Origin: Nocardioides agri
GTDB lineage: Bacteria > Actinomycetota > Actinomycetes > Propionibacteriales > Nocardioidaceae
Length of the DNA stretch: 64,000 bases
Reading direction: 5' to 3'
Assembly: GCF_013778305.1 (NCBI RefSeq)
Contig: NZ_JACEIC010000002.1
Coordinates: 2,133,669 to 2,197,668, forward strand
In this document: in pieces, positions 1 through 8,266 of the stretch
Layout: each line of letters begins with the position of its first letter
Position numbering within the stretch: the stretch's first letter is position 1
The notes under the pieces: generated by a model
The model's database searches: none
Told to the model about the DNA's origin: nothing
What the model saw: only the letters and a program-made list of their open reading frames with translations
Program-made: the position numbers and the translations under genes

Positions 1-3000
1 CGGCCGGCAGGTAGCGGACCTCGACCTCGTGGTCACCACGCGTGAGCGTGACGTCGGGGAAGGTGACCGCCCCGTCCACGAGGTCCGCCGGGGAGCCGAC
101 GCGCGCGTCGTCCACCCAGAGCTCGACCTGGCCCTCGGCGGGCTGGTCGTCGGAGCCGTCGACAGTCGTCGATACGCTGAGCGGCTCGCCGAAGGCCGAC
201 GGGGAGGCCGGGCTGACCGCCACGGTCGTGGTGGTGCGCAGGGAGGAGCCGTCGGCGTACAGGCTCGCCACGTCGGCCGCGCCGAGCGACGTCGTGTACA
301 GCCGGACGTCGTCCATGAGGCCGTCGTACGACGGGTCCGGGTAGCCGTTGCGGCCCAGCCAGTTGTTGGTCGTCGGACCGACGTCGGTCATGTCGATCGT
401 CAGGTCGCTCCGGCTCGCGATCTGCACCCCGTTGAGGTAGAGCGTGCCGACCGCGCCGTCGCGGGTGAACACGACGTGGTTCCACTGGTTGGCGGTCACG
501 TCCTTCGTCGGCGCGGCGTAGACGCGCTCCTGGAGCGCGCTCCCCTTCGCCTTGAAGGTCGCGGCGAGACCGGTGTTGCCGGCCGCCTGGGTCTGCATCT
601 GGATCTGGAAGAAGCTGCCGGCATCCGCCAGCCCGTCACCGATGTGGAACAGGTTGATCCAGTTCCCCTTGGTGTCCGGGCGCACCCAGAACGACGTCGT
701 GAAGGCGTCCTCCCCCTGGAGCAGGTTGTCCGGCAGGTCGACCGTGTTGGCGTTGCTGCCGCCCTTCAGGTCCAGCGCGTTGCCGAAGGTCCCGTTCGCG
801 GACCAGCCGGTGGTGCCGACCAGCGTGCCGGACCCGACGGAGTCGTCGGTGCCCGTGTTGGCGGCCGTCGTGCCGGTGCCCTCCTCGAACTCGTAGTGGA
901 CGGGTGCGTCCGCGAGACCCGGGTCCTCGCCGATCACGACGAGGTCGTCGATCATCAGCCCGGCGCCGGCTCCGGAGCCGGTCAGGCTGAGCCGCTCGGA
1001 CCGCTGGTCGGCGGTGAACGTCCCGACGAAGGTCGCGTACGTCGTGTCGTTGGTGCCCTGCGACGGGTTGTCGGCCGTCGCGGTGAGCGTGGTGTCGAGC
1101 GACCCCACGCTCAGCTGGGCGCTCGCGGAACCGAGGCCGGCGGCCGACCGGCTGTCGCGGGCGTAGCGCAGCGACAGTCGGTACTCACGTCCCGGGTCGA
1201 GACCCTGAAGCGTCCGCTCGATGCTGCCGGACTGGCCGAGCGCGAGCTGGTAGCCCGTGCCGCCGAGGCCGCCGTTGGTCGCGACGGTGCCGCGCACCAG
1301 CTGCACCTGGCTGTCCACGACCCACGGAGCGATCCGGCCGTTGCCCGGAGCGACGTCGATGGTGTTGGGCGGGTTGGCGCCGCGCCACTCGGCGGGCAGC
1401 TTCGGGTACTCGAACTGGTCGACGACCTTCGGGCTGCGCTGGTCCATCGCGACCGTGGGGTCGATGTCGATGATCTTCGCGACCGACGGGGTGCCGTCGG
1501 CGTCGAAGACGAACAGCATGTAGGAGCCCGGGGGTGCGTAGGTGCCGTCCTGCGGGGCGTCGATGGTGACGGTCCCGCCGGCCTGGCTGAACTCCAGGTC
1601 CTGGAAGTTCTGGTCGTTGTTGAAGCCGTGCGTGACCGAGCCGTTGCGGACCAGGGTCACGCGCGAGACCGAGTCGGGCGTCGAGACCTGGAACGACCCG
1701 TCGTACCCGACCTTCTTCGGTGCGCTCGTGATCACCGGCCGCACGGCCGGCGCGTCGCCATCGAAGAGGTAGGACGGCGAGTAGTACTCGACGTCGGTGT
1801 AGTTGCGCGGGCCCGGGGCGCCACCGCCGCCGACCATGAGCCGACCGTCGGGGAGCAGCAGGGCGGAGGAGTGGTAGAGCCGCGCGTGCTCGTACGGCGT
1901 CTCGACCGTCGTCCACTCGCCGGTGTCCGGGTCCCAGATCTCGGCGTTGGTGACGTAGCCGCCGTTGCCGTTGTTCTCGCGGCTGCCGCCGGTGACGATG
2001 ACGTCGCCGTCGGGCAGCACGGTCGCGGTCGCCCAGTGGCGCTTGTACTGCATCGGCTGGGTCGCGGTGACGACCGGGTTCTCGGTGCCGCCGGTGATGT
2101 CGACCGTGAAGCCGGCGCGGGCGCCGTCGGGTCCGCCGCCGTTGGCCCACCAGCCGCCGCCGACCTGCAGGATCTTGCCGGGCCGGTACATCGCCGCCGT
2201 GGAGGTCGCGCCGACCGGGTTGCCGTCAGTGCCCTGGTTGGCGACGCTGCTCGGGAGCGTGCCGCGCGGGGTCAGCGTGCCGGTGCCGCTCGGGTCGAGC
2301 TCGAACATGGCCGTGCCGCTGATGGTGAAGATCTTCCCGCTGCCCGGGGCGACGAAGGCCCGCGGGTACCACCAGCGGTTCTCGTCGGGACCGTTGCCGT
2401 TGCCGCCGTCACCGTAGGCGAACGCGCTCTTCGCGCCGGTCAGCAGCTGCCAGCCGGAGCCCTGGTCGGGGCGGTAGACCTCCGGCGTGAGCACGCCGGC
2501 GCCACCCGGGCCACCGCGGATGCTGCCACCCTGGACGACGATGTCGCCGTCGGCGGTGGTGGTGCCGGTCGGGTACCAGCGCGGGTAGTTCATCGGCGCC
2601 TCGTCGCGCATGCCCTTGCCGGTCTGGTAGCTCGTCACGCCGATAGCGGCGTCGTTGGGTGCGTTGCCGCCGAGGCTGTCGTCACCGCCAACGGTGAAGG
2701 TCGCGCCCGTGTGGGGGTTCTGCACCTGCATGGAGCAGAAGAGGTCGGTGTAGGTGTTGTTGGCCTGCAGGCCGGCGTTGACGTTCGCGAGGGTCCGCGG
2801 CTGCGCCGGGTCCCAGACGTCGAACTCCATCTGCCCGCCCTGGGTCACCGAGCCGTTGCCGGTCCAGTCGTACGGCGCGGTGTCGTTGCCCCAGCCGCCG
2901 ACGCTGCCGAAGCTCTGGACCTTGCCGTCCGGGGTGAGCGCCATGTTGATCGGCACCAGCGGCCACGGCGTGACGCCGCTCCACGAGCCCGCGTCGTCCT

Positions 3001-3850
3001 TGGCCGGCGGCGAGCAGTCGGCCTCGAGCAGGCCCGCGGCGTACGCGATGCCCTTCTTCAGCTGGGCGCGCATGAAGGGCTCGGAGTACGCCGTGCCCTC
3101 GTGGCCCATGCCGGTGTACCAGGACCGACCCGCGTCGATCTCCTGGCACCAGGTGATCGGGTGCGAGCTGCCCTGCCGGCCCATGCCGTAGGACGTCTCG
3201 TCGGCCTCGAGCAGGGTGCGCACGTTCTGGGCCGGGTTGACCGTCCAGTCGTACCACTCGTCGCTGCGGGTGATCTCGGCCGGCAGGCCCGCGGTCAGCG
3301 GGTGGCCGACGGCCTTCAGGACCACGCGGCCCGGGCGGACGCCCGGGTCCTCCGGGTGGCCCTCGGACATCGCGCCGACGAGCTGGAGGTAGAACGGGTT
3401 GACGTCGTGCTCGCTCTGGCCGACCGACCAGCCGGTGTAGTGCATGCCGGCGAACCCGCCGCCACCGCGGATGTAGCTCTCGAGCGCGGCGCGCTGCGCG
3501 GTGTTGAAGAGCACCCCGCCGGTCTGGGCGAACACCAGGGTGTCGACGGTGGCCAGGTTCTCGGGCGTGAACGCCGCCGGGTCCTGGGTCTCCTGGACCT
3601 GCAGGCTGAGGCTGTTCTCGGCCGCGAGCTCGGCGGCGAGGGCGTTGATCGCCTGCCGGGCCTGCACGTGCGAGGCGTGGAAGTTGTCCTTGTAGAACAG
3701 CAGGACCTTCAGCACCTCGTCGTCGCCGGCGGCCGCGGCGGCGGGCGTCGACATGGCCGGCACGGCGACCAGCGCCATCGACAGTGCGACGGCGCTCAGG
3801 AGGATGCGCCGGAGGCGCCCTCCGGGTTCACGGACGGATCTGCGTAGCAC
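1..3850 (-). CDS. Secreted ThuA / galactose-oxidase-like / LamG multidomain protein (C-terminus beyond window)
   Basis: Large exported protein, probably acting on or binding extracellular carbohydrate; substrate unknown. The GTG start at 3850 follows AAGGGG by about six bases. Residues 1-40 are a basic, hydrophobic, Ala-rich signal peptide. Residues about 47-280 resemble the ThuA (class I glutamine-amidotransferase-like) fold, with the run GGGGFAGMHYTGW. Residues about 284-685 resemble a kelch or galactose-oxidase propeller, followed by a DUF1929-like cap at about 687-790 (YSPSYLF start). A beta-rich ligand-binding-like stretch at about 840-960, a LamG/concanavalin-like domain at about 985-1185 and an Ig-like domain follow; the gene runs off the left edge after 1283 codons. 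It lies 127 bp downstream of the KDG kinase gene on the same strand and may belong to the uronate regulon. I did not verify copper ligands, so oxidase activity is unproven. Confidence 0.85.
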   Translation of the reverse strand, partial: MLRRSVREPGGRLRRILLSAVALSMALVAVPAMSTPAAAAAGDDEVLKVLLFYKDNFHASHVQARQAINALAAELAAENSLSLQVQETQDPAAFTPENLATVDTLVFAQTGGVLFNTAQRAALESYIRGGGGFAGMHYTGWSVGQSEHDVNPFYLQLVGAMSEGHPEDPGVRPGRVVLKAVGHPLTAGLPAEITRSDEWYDWTVNPAQNVRTLLEADETSYGMGRQGSSHPITWCQEIDAGRSWYTGMGHEGTAYSEPFMRAQLKKGIAYAAGLLEADCSPPAKDDAGSWSGVTPWPLVPINMALTPDGKVQSFGSVGGWGNDTAPYDWTGNGSVTQGGQMEFDVWDPAQPRTLANVNAGLQANNTYTDLFCSMQVQNPHTGATFTVGGDDSLGGNAPNDAAIGVTSYQTGKGMRDEAPMNYPRWYPTGTTTADGDIVVQGGSIRGGPGGAGVLTPEVYRPDQGSGWQLLTGAKSAFAYGDGGNGNGPDENRWWYPRAFVAPGSGKIFTISGTAMFELDPSGTGTLTPRGTLPSSVANQGTDGNPVGATSTAAMYRPGKILQVGGGWWANGGGPDGARAGFTVDITGGTENPVVTATQPMQYKRHWATATVLPDGDVIVTGGSRENNGNGGYVTNAEIWDPDTGEWTTVETPYEHARLYHSSALLLPDGRLMVGGGGAPGPRNYTDVEYYSPSYLFDGDAPAVRPVITSAPKKVGYDGSFQVSTPDSVSRVTLVRNGSVTHGFNNDQNFQDLEFSQAGGTVTIDAPQDGTYAPPGSYMLFVFDADGTPSVAKIIDIDPTVAMDQRSPKVVDQFEYPKLPAEWRGANPPNTIDVAPGNGRIAPWVVDSQVQLVRGTVATNGGLGGTGYQLALGQSGSIERTLQGLDPGREYRLSLRYARDSRSAAGLGSASAQLSVGSLDTTLTATADNPSQGTNDTTYATFVGTFTADQRSERLSLTGSGAGAGLMIDDLVVIGEDPGLADAPVHYEFEEGTGTTAANTGTDDSVGSGTLVGTTGWSANGTFGNALDLKGGSNANTVDLPDNLLQGEDAFTTSFWVRPDTKGNWINLFHIGDGLADAGSFFQIQMQTQAAGNTGLAATFKAKGSALQERVYAAPTKDVTANQWNHVVFTRDGAVGTLYLNGVQIASRSDLTIDMTDVGPTTNNWLGRNGYPDPSYDGLMDDVRLYTTSLGAADVASLYADGSSLRTTTTVAVSPASPSAFGEPLSVSTTVDGSDDQPAEGQVELWVDDARVGSPADLVDGAVTFPDVTLTRGDHEVEVRYLPA

Positions 3851-3977
3851 GTTCAACCCCTTGTCTCGGGTGGACTCTCTGGTTGTCGAGATGCATCAGC
3901 GACGCCTCACCAGGGCATGGCGAGGCCAGACGACCGGCGCGCCGCGTGGGCCCGCCGTCGCCGTGGTGACGTGCGGT

Positions 3978-5075
3978 CTACCGACGAACGCGCGCGCTGC
4001 CACCGGCGGCGAGCGCGTAGACCTCCTCCCGAGATGCCATCGAGGTGTCCCCGGGCGTCGTCATCGCCAGGGCGCCGTGGGCAGCGCCCAACTCGAGGGC
4101 CTGCTGCAGGTCCTCGCCCTGGAGCAGGCCGTAGACCAGGCCGGACGCGAAGCCGTCGCCGCCGCCGACCCGGTCGTAGATCGCGAGGTGGTCGCGGGGC
4201 GTGGAGGCCAGCACCCCGGTCTCCGGCGACCAGGCGATCGCCTGCCAGTCGTTGTCGCTGGCGGTGTGCACCGTGCGCAGCGTCGTGGCGATGACCTTGA
4301 ACCACGGCATCTTCTCGGCGACCGTGCCGACCATCGCCTCGAAGCTGTCCATGGGCAGCGTGCTGAGGTGCTCGTCGACGTGGGCGACCTCGAAGCCGAG
4401 CGCGGCGGTGAAGTCCTCCTCGTTGCCGATCATCACGTCGACGTGGCTCGCCAGCCGGGTGTTCACGTCGCGGGCGAAGTCGGTGCCGCCGATCCCCGCC
4501 CACAGGCTGGGCCGGTAGTTGAGGTCGAAGGACACGACGGTGCCGTGCCGCTGCGCGGCGGCCATCGCCTCCTCGGCGACCGCTGCGGTGCTCTCCGACA
4601 GCGCGGCGAAGATGCCGCCGGTGTGCAGCCAGCGCACACCGCGTCGGCCGAACAGGTCGTCCCAGTCGACCGTGCCGGGCGCGAGCTGACTGATCGCGGT
4701 GTTGGCCCGGTCGGACACGCCGACCGCGCCGCGCACCCCGAAGCCGCGCTCGGTGAAGTTCAGCCCGTTGCGCACCGTGCGGCCGATCCCGTCGTACTTC
4801 TCCCACTGGATCAGCGAGGTGTCGACGCCGCCCTGCATGACGAGGTTCTCGACCAGTCGGCCGATCTCGTTGTCGGCGAGCGCGGTGACGACGCCCGCAC
4901 GCAGGCCGAAGACCTTGCGCATGCCGCGGGCGACGTTGTACTCGCCGCCGCCCTCCCAGGCCTCGAACCGGCGCGCGGTGCGCACCCGGCCCTCACCGGG
5001 GTCGAGGCGCAGCATCACCTCGCCGAGCGCGACGATGTCGAGCTCGCACTCGTCGGCCGGACGGGTCTCGATCAT
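3978..5075 (-). CDS. kdgK: 2-keto-3-deoxygluconate kinase (PfkB family)
   Basis: Likely phosphorylates 2-keto-3-deoxygluconate to KDPG in the cytoplasm, the step before the aldolase encoded immediately upstream. It has 365 residues, a usual PfkB length. The substrate-side glycine motif GGGEYNVARG lies near residue 45, and the C-terminal ATP/anion-hole signature is GGGDGFASG with the catalytic base Asp307. The ATG at 5075 forms an ATGA overlap with the aldolase stop and has AAGGAG nearby, so longer upstream reading frames are not real starts. The context (KduI, KduD, KDPG aldolase) favours KDG over fructose or ribose as substrate. Confidence 0.88.
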   Translation of the reverse strand: MIETRPADECELDIVALGEVMLRLDPGEGRVRTARRFEAWEGGGEYNVARGMRKVFGLRAGVVTALADNEIGRLVENLVMQGGVDTSLIQWEKYDGIGRTVRNGLNFTERGFGVRGAVGVSDRANTAISQLAPGTVDWDDLFGRRGVRWLHTGGIFAALSESTAAVAEEAMAAAQRHGTVVSFDLNYRPSLWAGIGGTDFARDVNTRLASHVDVMIGNEEDFTAALGFEVAHVDEHLSTLPMDSFEAMVGTVAEKMPWFKVIATTLRTVHTASDNDWQAIAWSPETGVLASTPRDHLAIYDRVGGGDGFASGLVYGLLQGEDLQQALELGAAHGALAMTTPGDTSMASREEVYALAAGGSARVRR

Positions 5076-5725
5076 GCGGGCGCTCCTTGCAGGTCGGCGT
5101 GGAGGTCGGCGTGGAGGTCGGCGTGGAGATCGGCGCAGCGGCGGGAGACCTCGTCCCAGTCCCCCGCTGCGAGCAGGTCGGGGGCGACCATCCAACTGCC
5201 GCCGACGGCGACGACCGCGGGATGGGCCAGGTAGGCGGGGGCACTGGCCGCGGTGATGCCGCCGGTCGGCATGAACCGGACCTGCGGGAAGGCCGCCGAC
5301 AGCGCCTTCACGGTGGGGAGCCCGCCGCACGCCTCCGCCGGGAAGAGCTTCACGGTCTCGAGCCCGAGGTCGAGGGCCGCGATGATCTCGGTGGCCGTGC
5401 TGACGCCGGGGAACACCGGGAGGTCGAGCGCCTGGCAGCGTCGTACGACGTCCGCGCTCAGCCCCGGCGACACGACGAAGCGCGCACCCGCGTCGTGCGC
5501 GCGGTCGACCTGCTCGGCCGTGATCACCGTGCCGGCGCCGACCACGAGGTCGCCGCGCTCGGCGAGCCGGCCGAGCACGGAGGCGGCCTCCGGCGTGCGG
5601 AACGTGACCTCGGCGACCGGCAGCCCGCCGGCGACCAGGGCGGCACCGAGGTCGTCGGCGCGGGCCGCGTCGTCCAGGACGACCACCGGGACGACCCGGT
5701 GGCCGTCGAGCACCTCGACCCCCAT
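5072..5725 (-). CDS. eda: KDPG aldolase (2-dehydro-3-deoxy-phosphogluconate aldolase)
   Basis: Class I aldolase that cleaves KDPG to pyruvate and glyceraldehyde-3-phosphate. The 217-residue protein carries Glu39 in AEVTFRT and the Schiff-base Lys126 in ETVKLFPAE, both standard for the KDPG/KHG aldolase family. It overlaps the aldehyde dehydrogenase stop by one base (TGATG) and the kinase start by four bases (ATGA), so the three are translationally coupled. The C-terminus is odd: a four-residue unit, ADLH, is repeated nearly four times, encoded by 12-bp tandem repeats that abut the ribosome binding site of kdgK. The repeat lies after the barrel and is unlikely to touch the active site. Confidence 0.9.
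   Translation of the reverse strand: MGVEVLDGHRVVPVVVLDDAARADDLGAALVAGGLPVAEVTFRTPEAASVLGRLAERGDLVVGAGTVITAEQVDRAHDAGARFVVSPGLSADVVRRCQALDLPVFPGVSTATEIIAALDLGLETVKLFPAEACGGLPTVKALSAAFPQVRFMPTGGITAASAPAYLAHPAVVAVGGSWMVAPDLLAAGDWDEVSRRCADLHADLHADLHADLQGAPA
5087..5137 (-). repeat. 12-bp coding tandem repeat at the aldolase 3' end
   Basis: About four direct copies of a 12-bp unit (GTCGGCGTGGAG on the + strand) encode ADLH-ADLH-ADLH-ADLQ at the KDPG aldolase C-terminus. The unit is a multiple of three, so copy-number change would keep the frame. It ends beside the kdgK ribosome binding site. Confidence 0.85.
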
Positions 5726-7218
5726 CAGCGGAGCTCGGCGATGACGGTCTTGAGCTCGGTGTAGTCGTCCAGGCCGAACGACCCGAGCTCGCGGCCCCAG
5801 CCCGACTGCTTGAAGCCACCGCGCGGGAGCGTGACGTCGTCGGCGTGCCAGGTGTTGAGCCACACCGTGCCGGCCCGCAGCTTCGAGCCGACGCGGTGCG
5901 CCGTACCGATGTCCTTGGACCACACGCCCGCAGCCAGGCCGTAGACGGTGTTGTTGGCGGCCGCGACGACCTCCTCCTCGGTGTCGAAGGGGATCGCGGT
6001 GACGACCGGGCCGAAGATCTCGTCGGTCTGCACCGCCATCGTCTCGGTGACGCCGGTGATCAGCGTCGGCGAGCAGAAGTAGCCGCGGTCGGCGGCCGGG
6101 TCCGGGCTGCCCGCGTTGATCGTGGCGCCGTCGGCGACCGCGCCGCGCACGTAGCCCATGACCTTCTCGTGCTGCTCCTGCGAGACGAGCGGGCCCATGG
6201 TCGTCGCGGGGTCGAAGCCGTCGCCGACCTTGATCGCGCGGGCCGCGGCGGCGACGCCCTCGATGACCTCGTCGAACACCGCGCGCTGCACGTAGAGGCG
6301 CGAGCCGTTGACGCAGCACTGGCCCTCGTTGAAGTAGCCCGCGAGCGCGGCGCCGGCGATCGCGGCCTCGAGGTCGGCGTCGGCGAAGATGATGTTGGGC
6401 GCCTTGCCGCCGAGCTCGAGCGAGACCTTCTTGAGGTTCTTCGAGGCGCCGGCCGCGATCTTCTTGCCGACCTCGGTGCTGCCGGTGAACGCGACCTTGT
6501 CGACGCCCGGGTGGTCGACCAGGGCGGCGCCCGCGTCGCCGAAGCCGGGCAGCACGTTGACGACGCCGGCGGGGACGCCGGCCTCGAGGAGCAGCTCCCC
6601 GAGCCGCAGCGCGGTGAGCGGGGTCTGCTCGGCGGGCTTCAGCACGACGGTGTTGCCGGCGGTGATCGCCGGGATGACCTTGAAGGCCGCCATCGTGAGC
6701 GGGAAGTTCCAGGGGACGATGCCCGCGACGACGCCGATCGCCTCGCGCCGGGTGTAGGCGTGAAAGTCGCGACCCGGCACCGACATCGGGATCGTGGTGC
6801 CCTCCATCTTGGTGGCCCATCCGGCGAAGTAGCGGAAGAGCTCGGCGGCCACGCCGACGTCGCCGCGGGCCGATGCGAGGCTCTTGCCGTTGTCGAGGGA
6901 CTCGAGTTGGGCGAACTCCTCGGCGCGCTCGTCGATCATGTCGCCGATGCGCCACAGCAGGTGCGAGCGCTCGCGCGGGGTCATCCGCGACCACGGCGAG
7001 GGTGACTCGAAGGCGTTGCGGGCGGCCACCACGGCGCGGTCGGCGTCGACGGCGGAGGCCTGCGCGACCTGGACGAGGACCTCCTCGGTCGAGGGGTCGA
7101 TGGTGGCGAAGGTGCGCCCGTCCTTGGCGTCGACCCACTCGCCGTCGATCAGCAGCTGCTTCGGCGTGGAAAGGAACGAGCGGACGGCGGGGAGGAGAGC
7201 GGAGCGGTCGTGCGACAT
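5725..7218 (-). CDS. NAD(P)-dependent aldehyde dehydrogenase
   Basis: ALDH superfamily enzyme of 497 residues that oxidises an aldehyde to the acid. The catalytic cysteine is Cys302, in GQCCVNGS; the catalytic glutamate lies in LELGGKAPN, and the cofactor motif FTGSTEVGKK is present. The ATG at 7218 follows GGAAGG. Its place between the importer and the KDPG aldolase suggests it handles a sugar-derived aldehyde, for example a uronate or 2-oxoglutarate semialdehyde. Aldehyde specificity cannot be read from sequence and the pathway from KduI to the aldolase does not need it, so the substrate is open. Confidence 0.85.
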   Translation of the reverse strand: MSHDRSALLPAVRSFLSTPKQLLIDGEWVDAKDGRTFATIDPSTEEVLVQVAQASAVDADRAVVAARNAFESPSPWSRMTPRERSHLLWRIGDMIDERAEEFAQLESLDNGKSLASARGDVGVAAELFRYFAGWATKMEGTTIPMSVPGRDFHAYTRREAIGVVAGIVPWNFPLTMAAFKVIPAITAGNTVVLKPAEQTPLTALRLGELLLEAGVPAGVVNVLPGFGDAGAALVDHPGVDKVAFTGSTEVGKKIAAGASKNLKKVSLELGGKAPNIIFADADLEAAIAGAALAGYFNEGQCCVNGSRLYVQRAVFDEVIEGVAAAARAIKVGDGFDPATTMGPLVSQEQHEKVMGYVRGAVADGATINAGSPDPAADRGYFCSPTLITGVTETMAVQTDEIFGPVVTAIPFDTEEEVVAAANNTVYGLAAGVWSKDIGTAHRVGSKLRAGTVWLNTWHADDVTLPRGGFKQSGWGRELGSFGLDDYTELKTVIAELR

Positions 7219-7270
7219 GGGGTGCCTTCCAGGGGGAGCGTGGTTCGTCGGGGTACGTCGGGAGCGTGGG

Positions 7271-8266
7271 CTACTTGATGATCAACACCTTCGATCGGTC
7301 CAGCGTGAGCGCGACCGCCACCACGATGATCGCGCCATAGAGGATCTGCTCGTACGCCGACGGCACGCCGACGATCGGCAGGCCGACGCGCAGCAGCGTG
7401 ATGACGAGCGCGCCGACGAGCGAGCGCCACAGGCTGCCGTGGCCGCCGGTGATCGCGGTGCCGCCGACGACGATCGCGGCGACGGCGGGGAGCAGCAGGT
7501 TGTCGGCCATCGTCGGGCTGCCGCTGAAGTTCCGCGAGACCAGCATGATCGAGGCCAGTCCGGCGCAGGCGCCCGAGACCGTGAACGCCAGCACCTTGAC
7601 GAGGTCGACCGGTGCGCCGGCGAGCCGGGCGGACGCCTCGGAGTAGCCGGTCGAGGTCAGGTAGCTCTGCAGCGGCGTGAGCTTGAGGGCCAGCCAGATC
7701 GCGGCGACCACGAGGACGGCGACCGCGAAGGCCATCGGCACGTAGCCGCCGACGTACAGCGTGAGCCACTTGGTGGCGTCGCGGTCGGTGACCCGCACGG
7801 GCCCGGCGTCGGAGATGACGAGCGCGACCGCCGAGAAGATGCTCATGCCGCCGAGCGTCACGATGAAGGACGGGATGCGGAGCACCACGTGGGCGATGCC
7901 CTGCACGGCGCCGATCGCACCGGCGACCGCAATGACGGCAGGCGTCGTCAGGCCGCCGAGGTCGGGCAACCACAGGGCGAAGAGCACCGACGACAGCGAC
8001 GCGAGCGCCGCGATCGACAGGTCGATGCCGCCGCAGAGCACCACGAGCGTCGCGCCGGTGGCGAGGACGACCAGCGGCGCCGAGGTCCGCACCGCCGCCG
8101 TGAGGCTCCGCTGGGTCAGGAACTCCGGGTCGGCGATCGTCAGCGCGGCGAGGAGCGCGACCAGCGCGATCAGCGGCATGAAGAGCGTGAGCCGCTGCGA
8201 CAGCGACGGCCCACCCTTCACCGCGCCAGTGTCGGCGGCGGGCTTGGCCAGGACTGGGGTGCTCAC
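7271..8266 (-). CDS. Sugar ABC transporter permease (CUT2/RbsC type)
   Basis: Integral membrane permease of 331 residues with the multiple hydrophobic segments and the LCGGIDLSIAALASLSSV motif of the ribose/CUT2 family. It pairs with the second permease encoded at 9822-10829 and with the double ATPase between them. The GTG at 8266 overlaps the ATPase stop as GTGA, which fixes the start against longer in-frame extensions. In this operon it probably imports a uronate or an oligogalacturonide-derived monomer; that substrate is inferred only from the catabolic neighbours. Confidence 0.88.
   Translation of the reverse strand: MSTPVLAKPAADTGAVKGGPSLSQRLTLFMPLIALVALLAALTIADPEFLTQRSLTAAVRTSAPLVVLATGATLVVLCGGIDLSIAALASLSSVLFALWLPDLGGLTTPAVIAVAGAIGAVQGIAHVVLRIPSFIVTLGGMSIFSAVALVISDAGPVRVTDRDATKWLTLYVGGYVPMAFAVAVLVVAAIWLALKLTPLQSYLTSTGYSEASARLAGAPVDLVKVLAFTVSGACAGLASIMLVSRNFSGSPTMADNLLLPAVAAIVVGGTAITGGHGSLWRSLVGALVITLLRVGLPIVGVPSAYEQILYGAIIVVAVALTLDRSKVLIIK

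Noticed and set aside
29..3847. A 1272-codon open frame on the + strand opposite the ThuA gene
   Set aside because: It is an antisense shadow caused by high GC; the minus strand gives a signal peptide, ThuA, propeller and LamG sequence without interruption.
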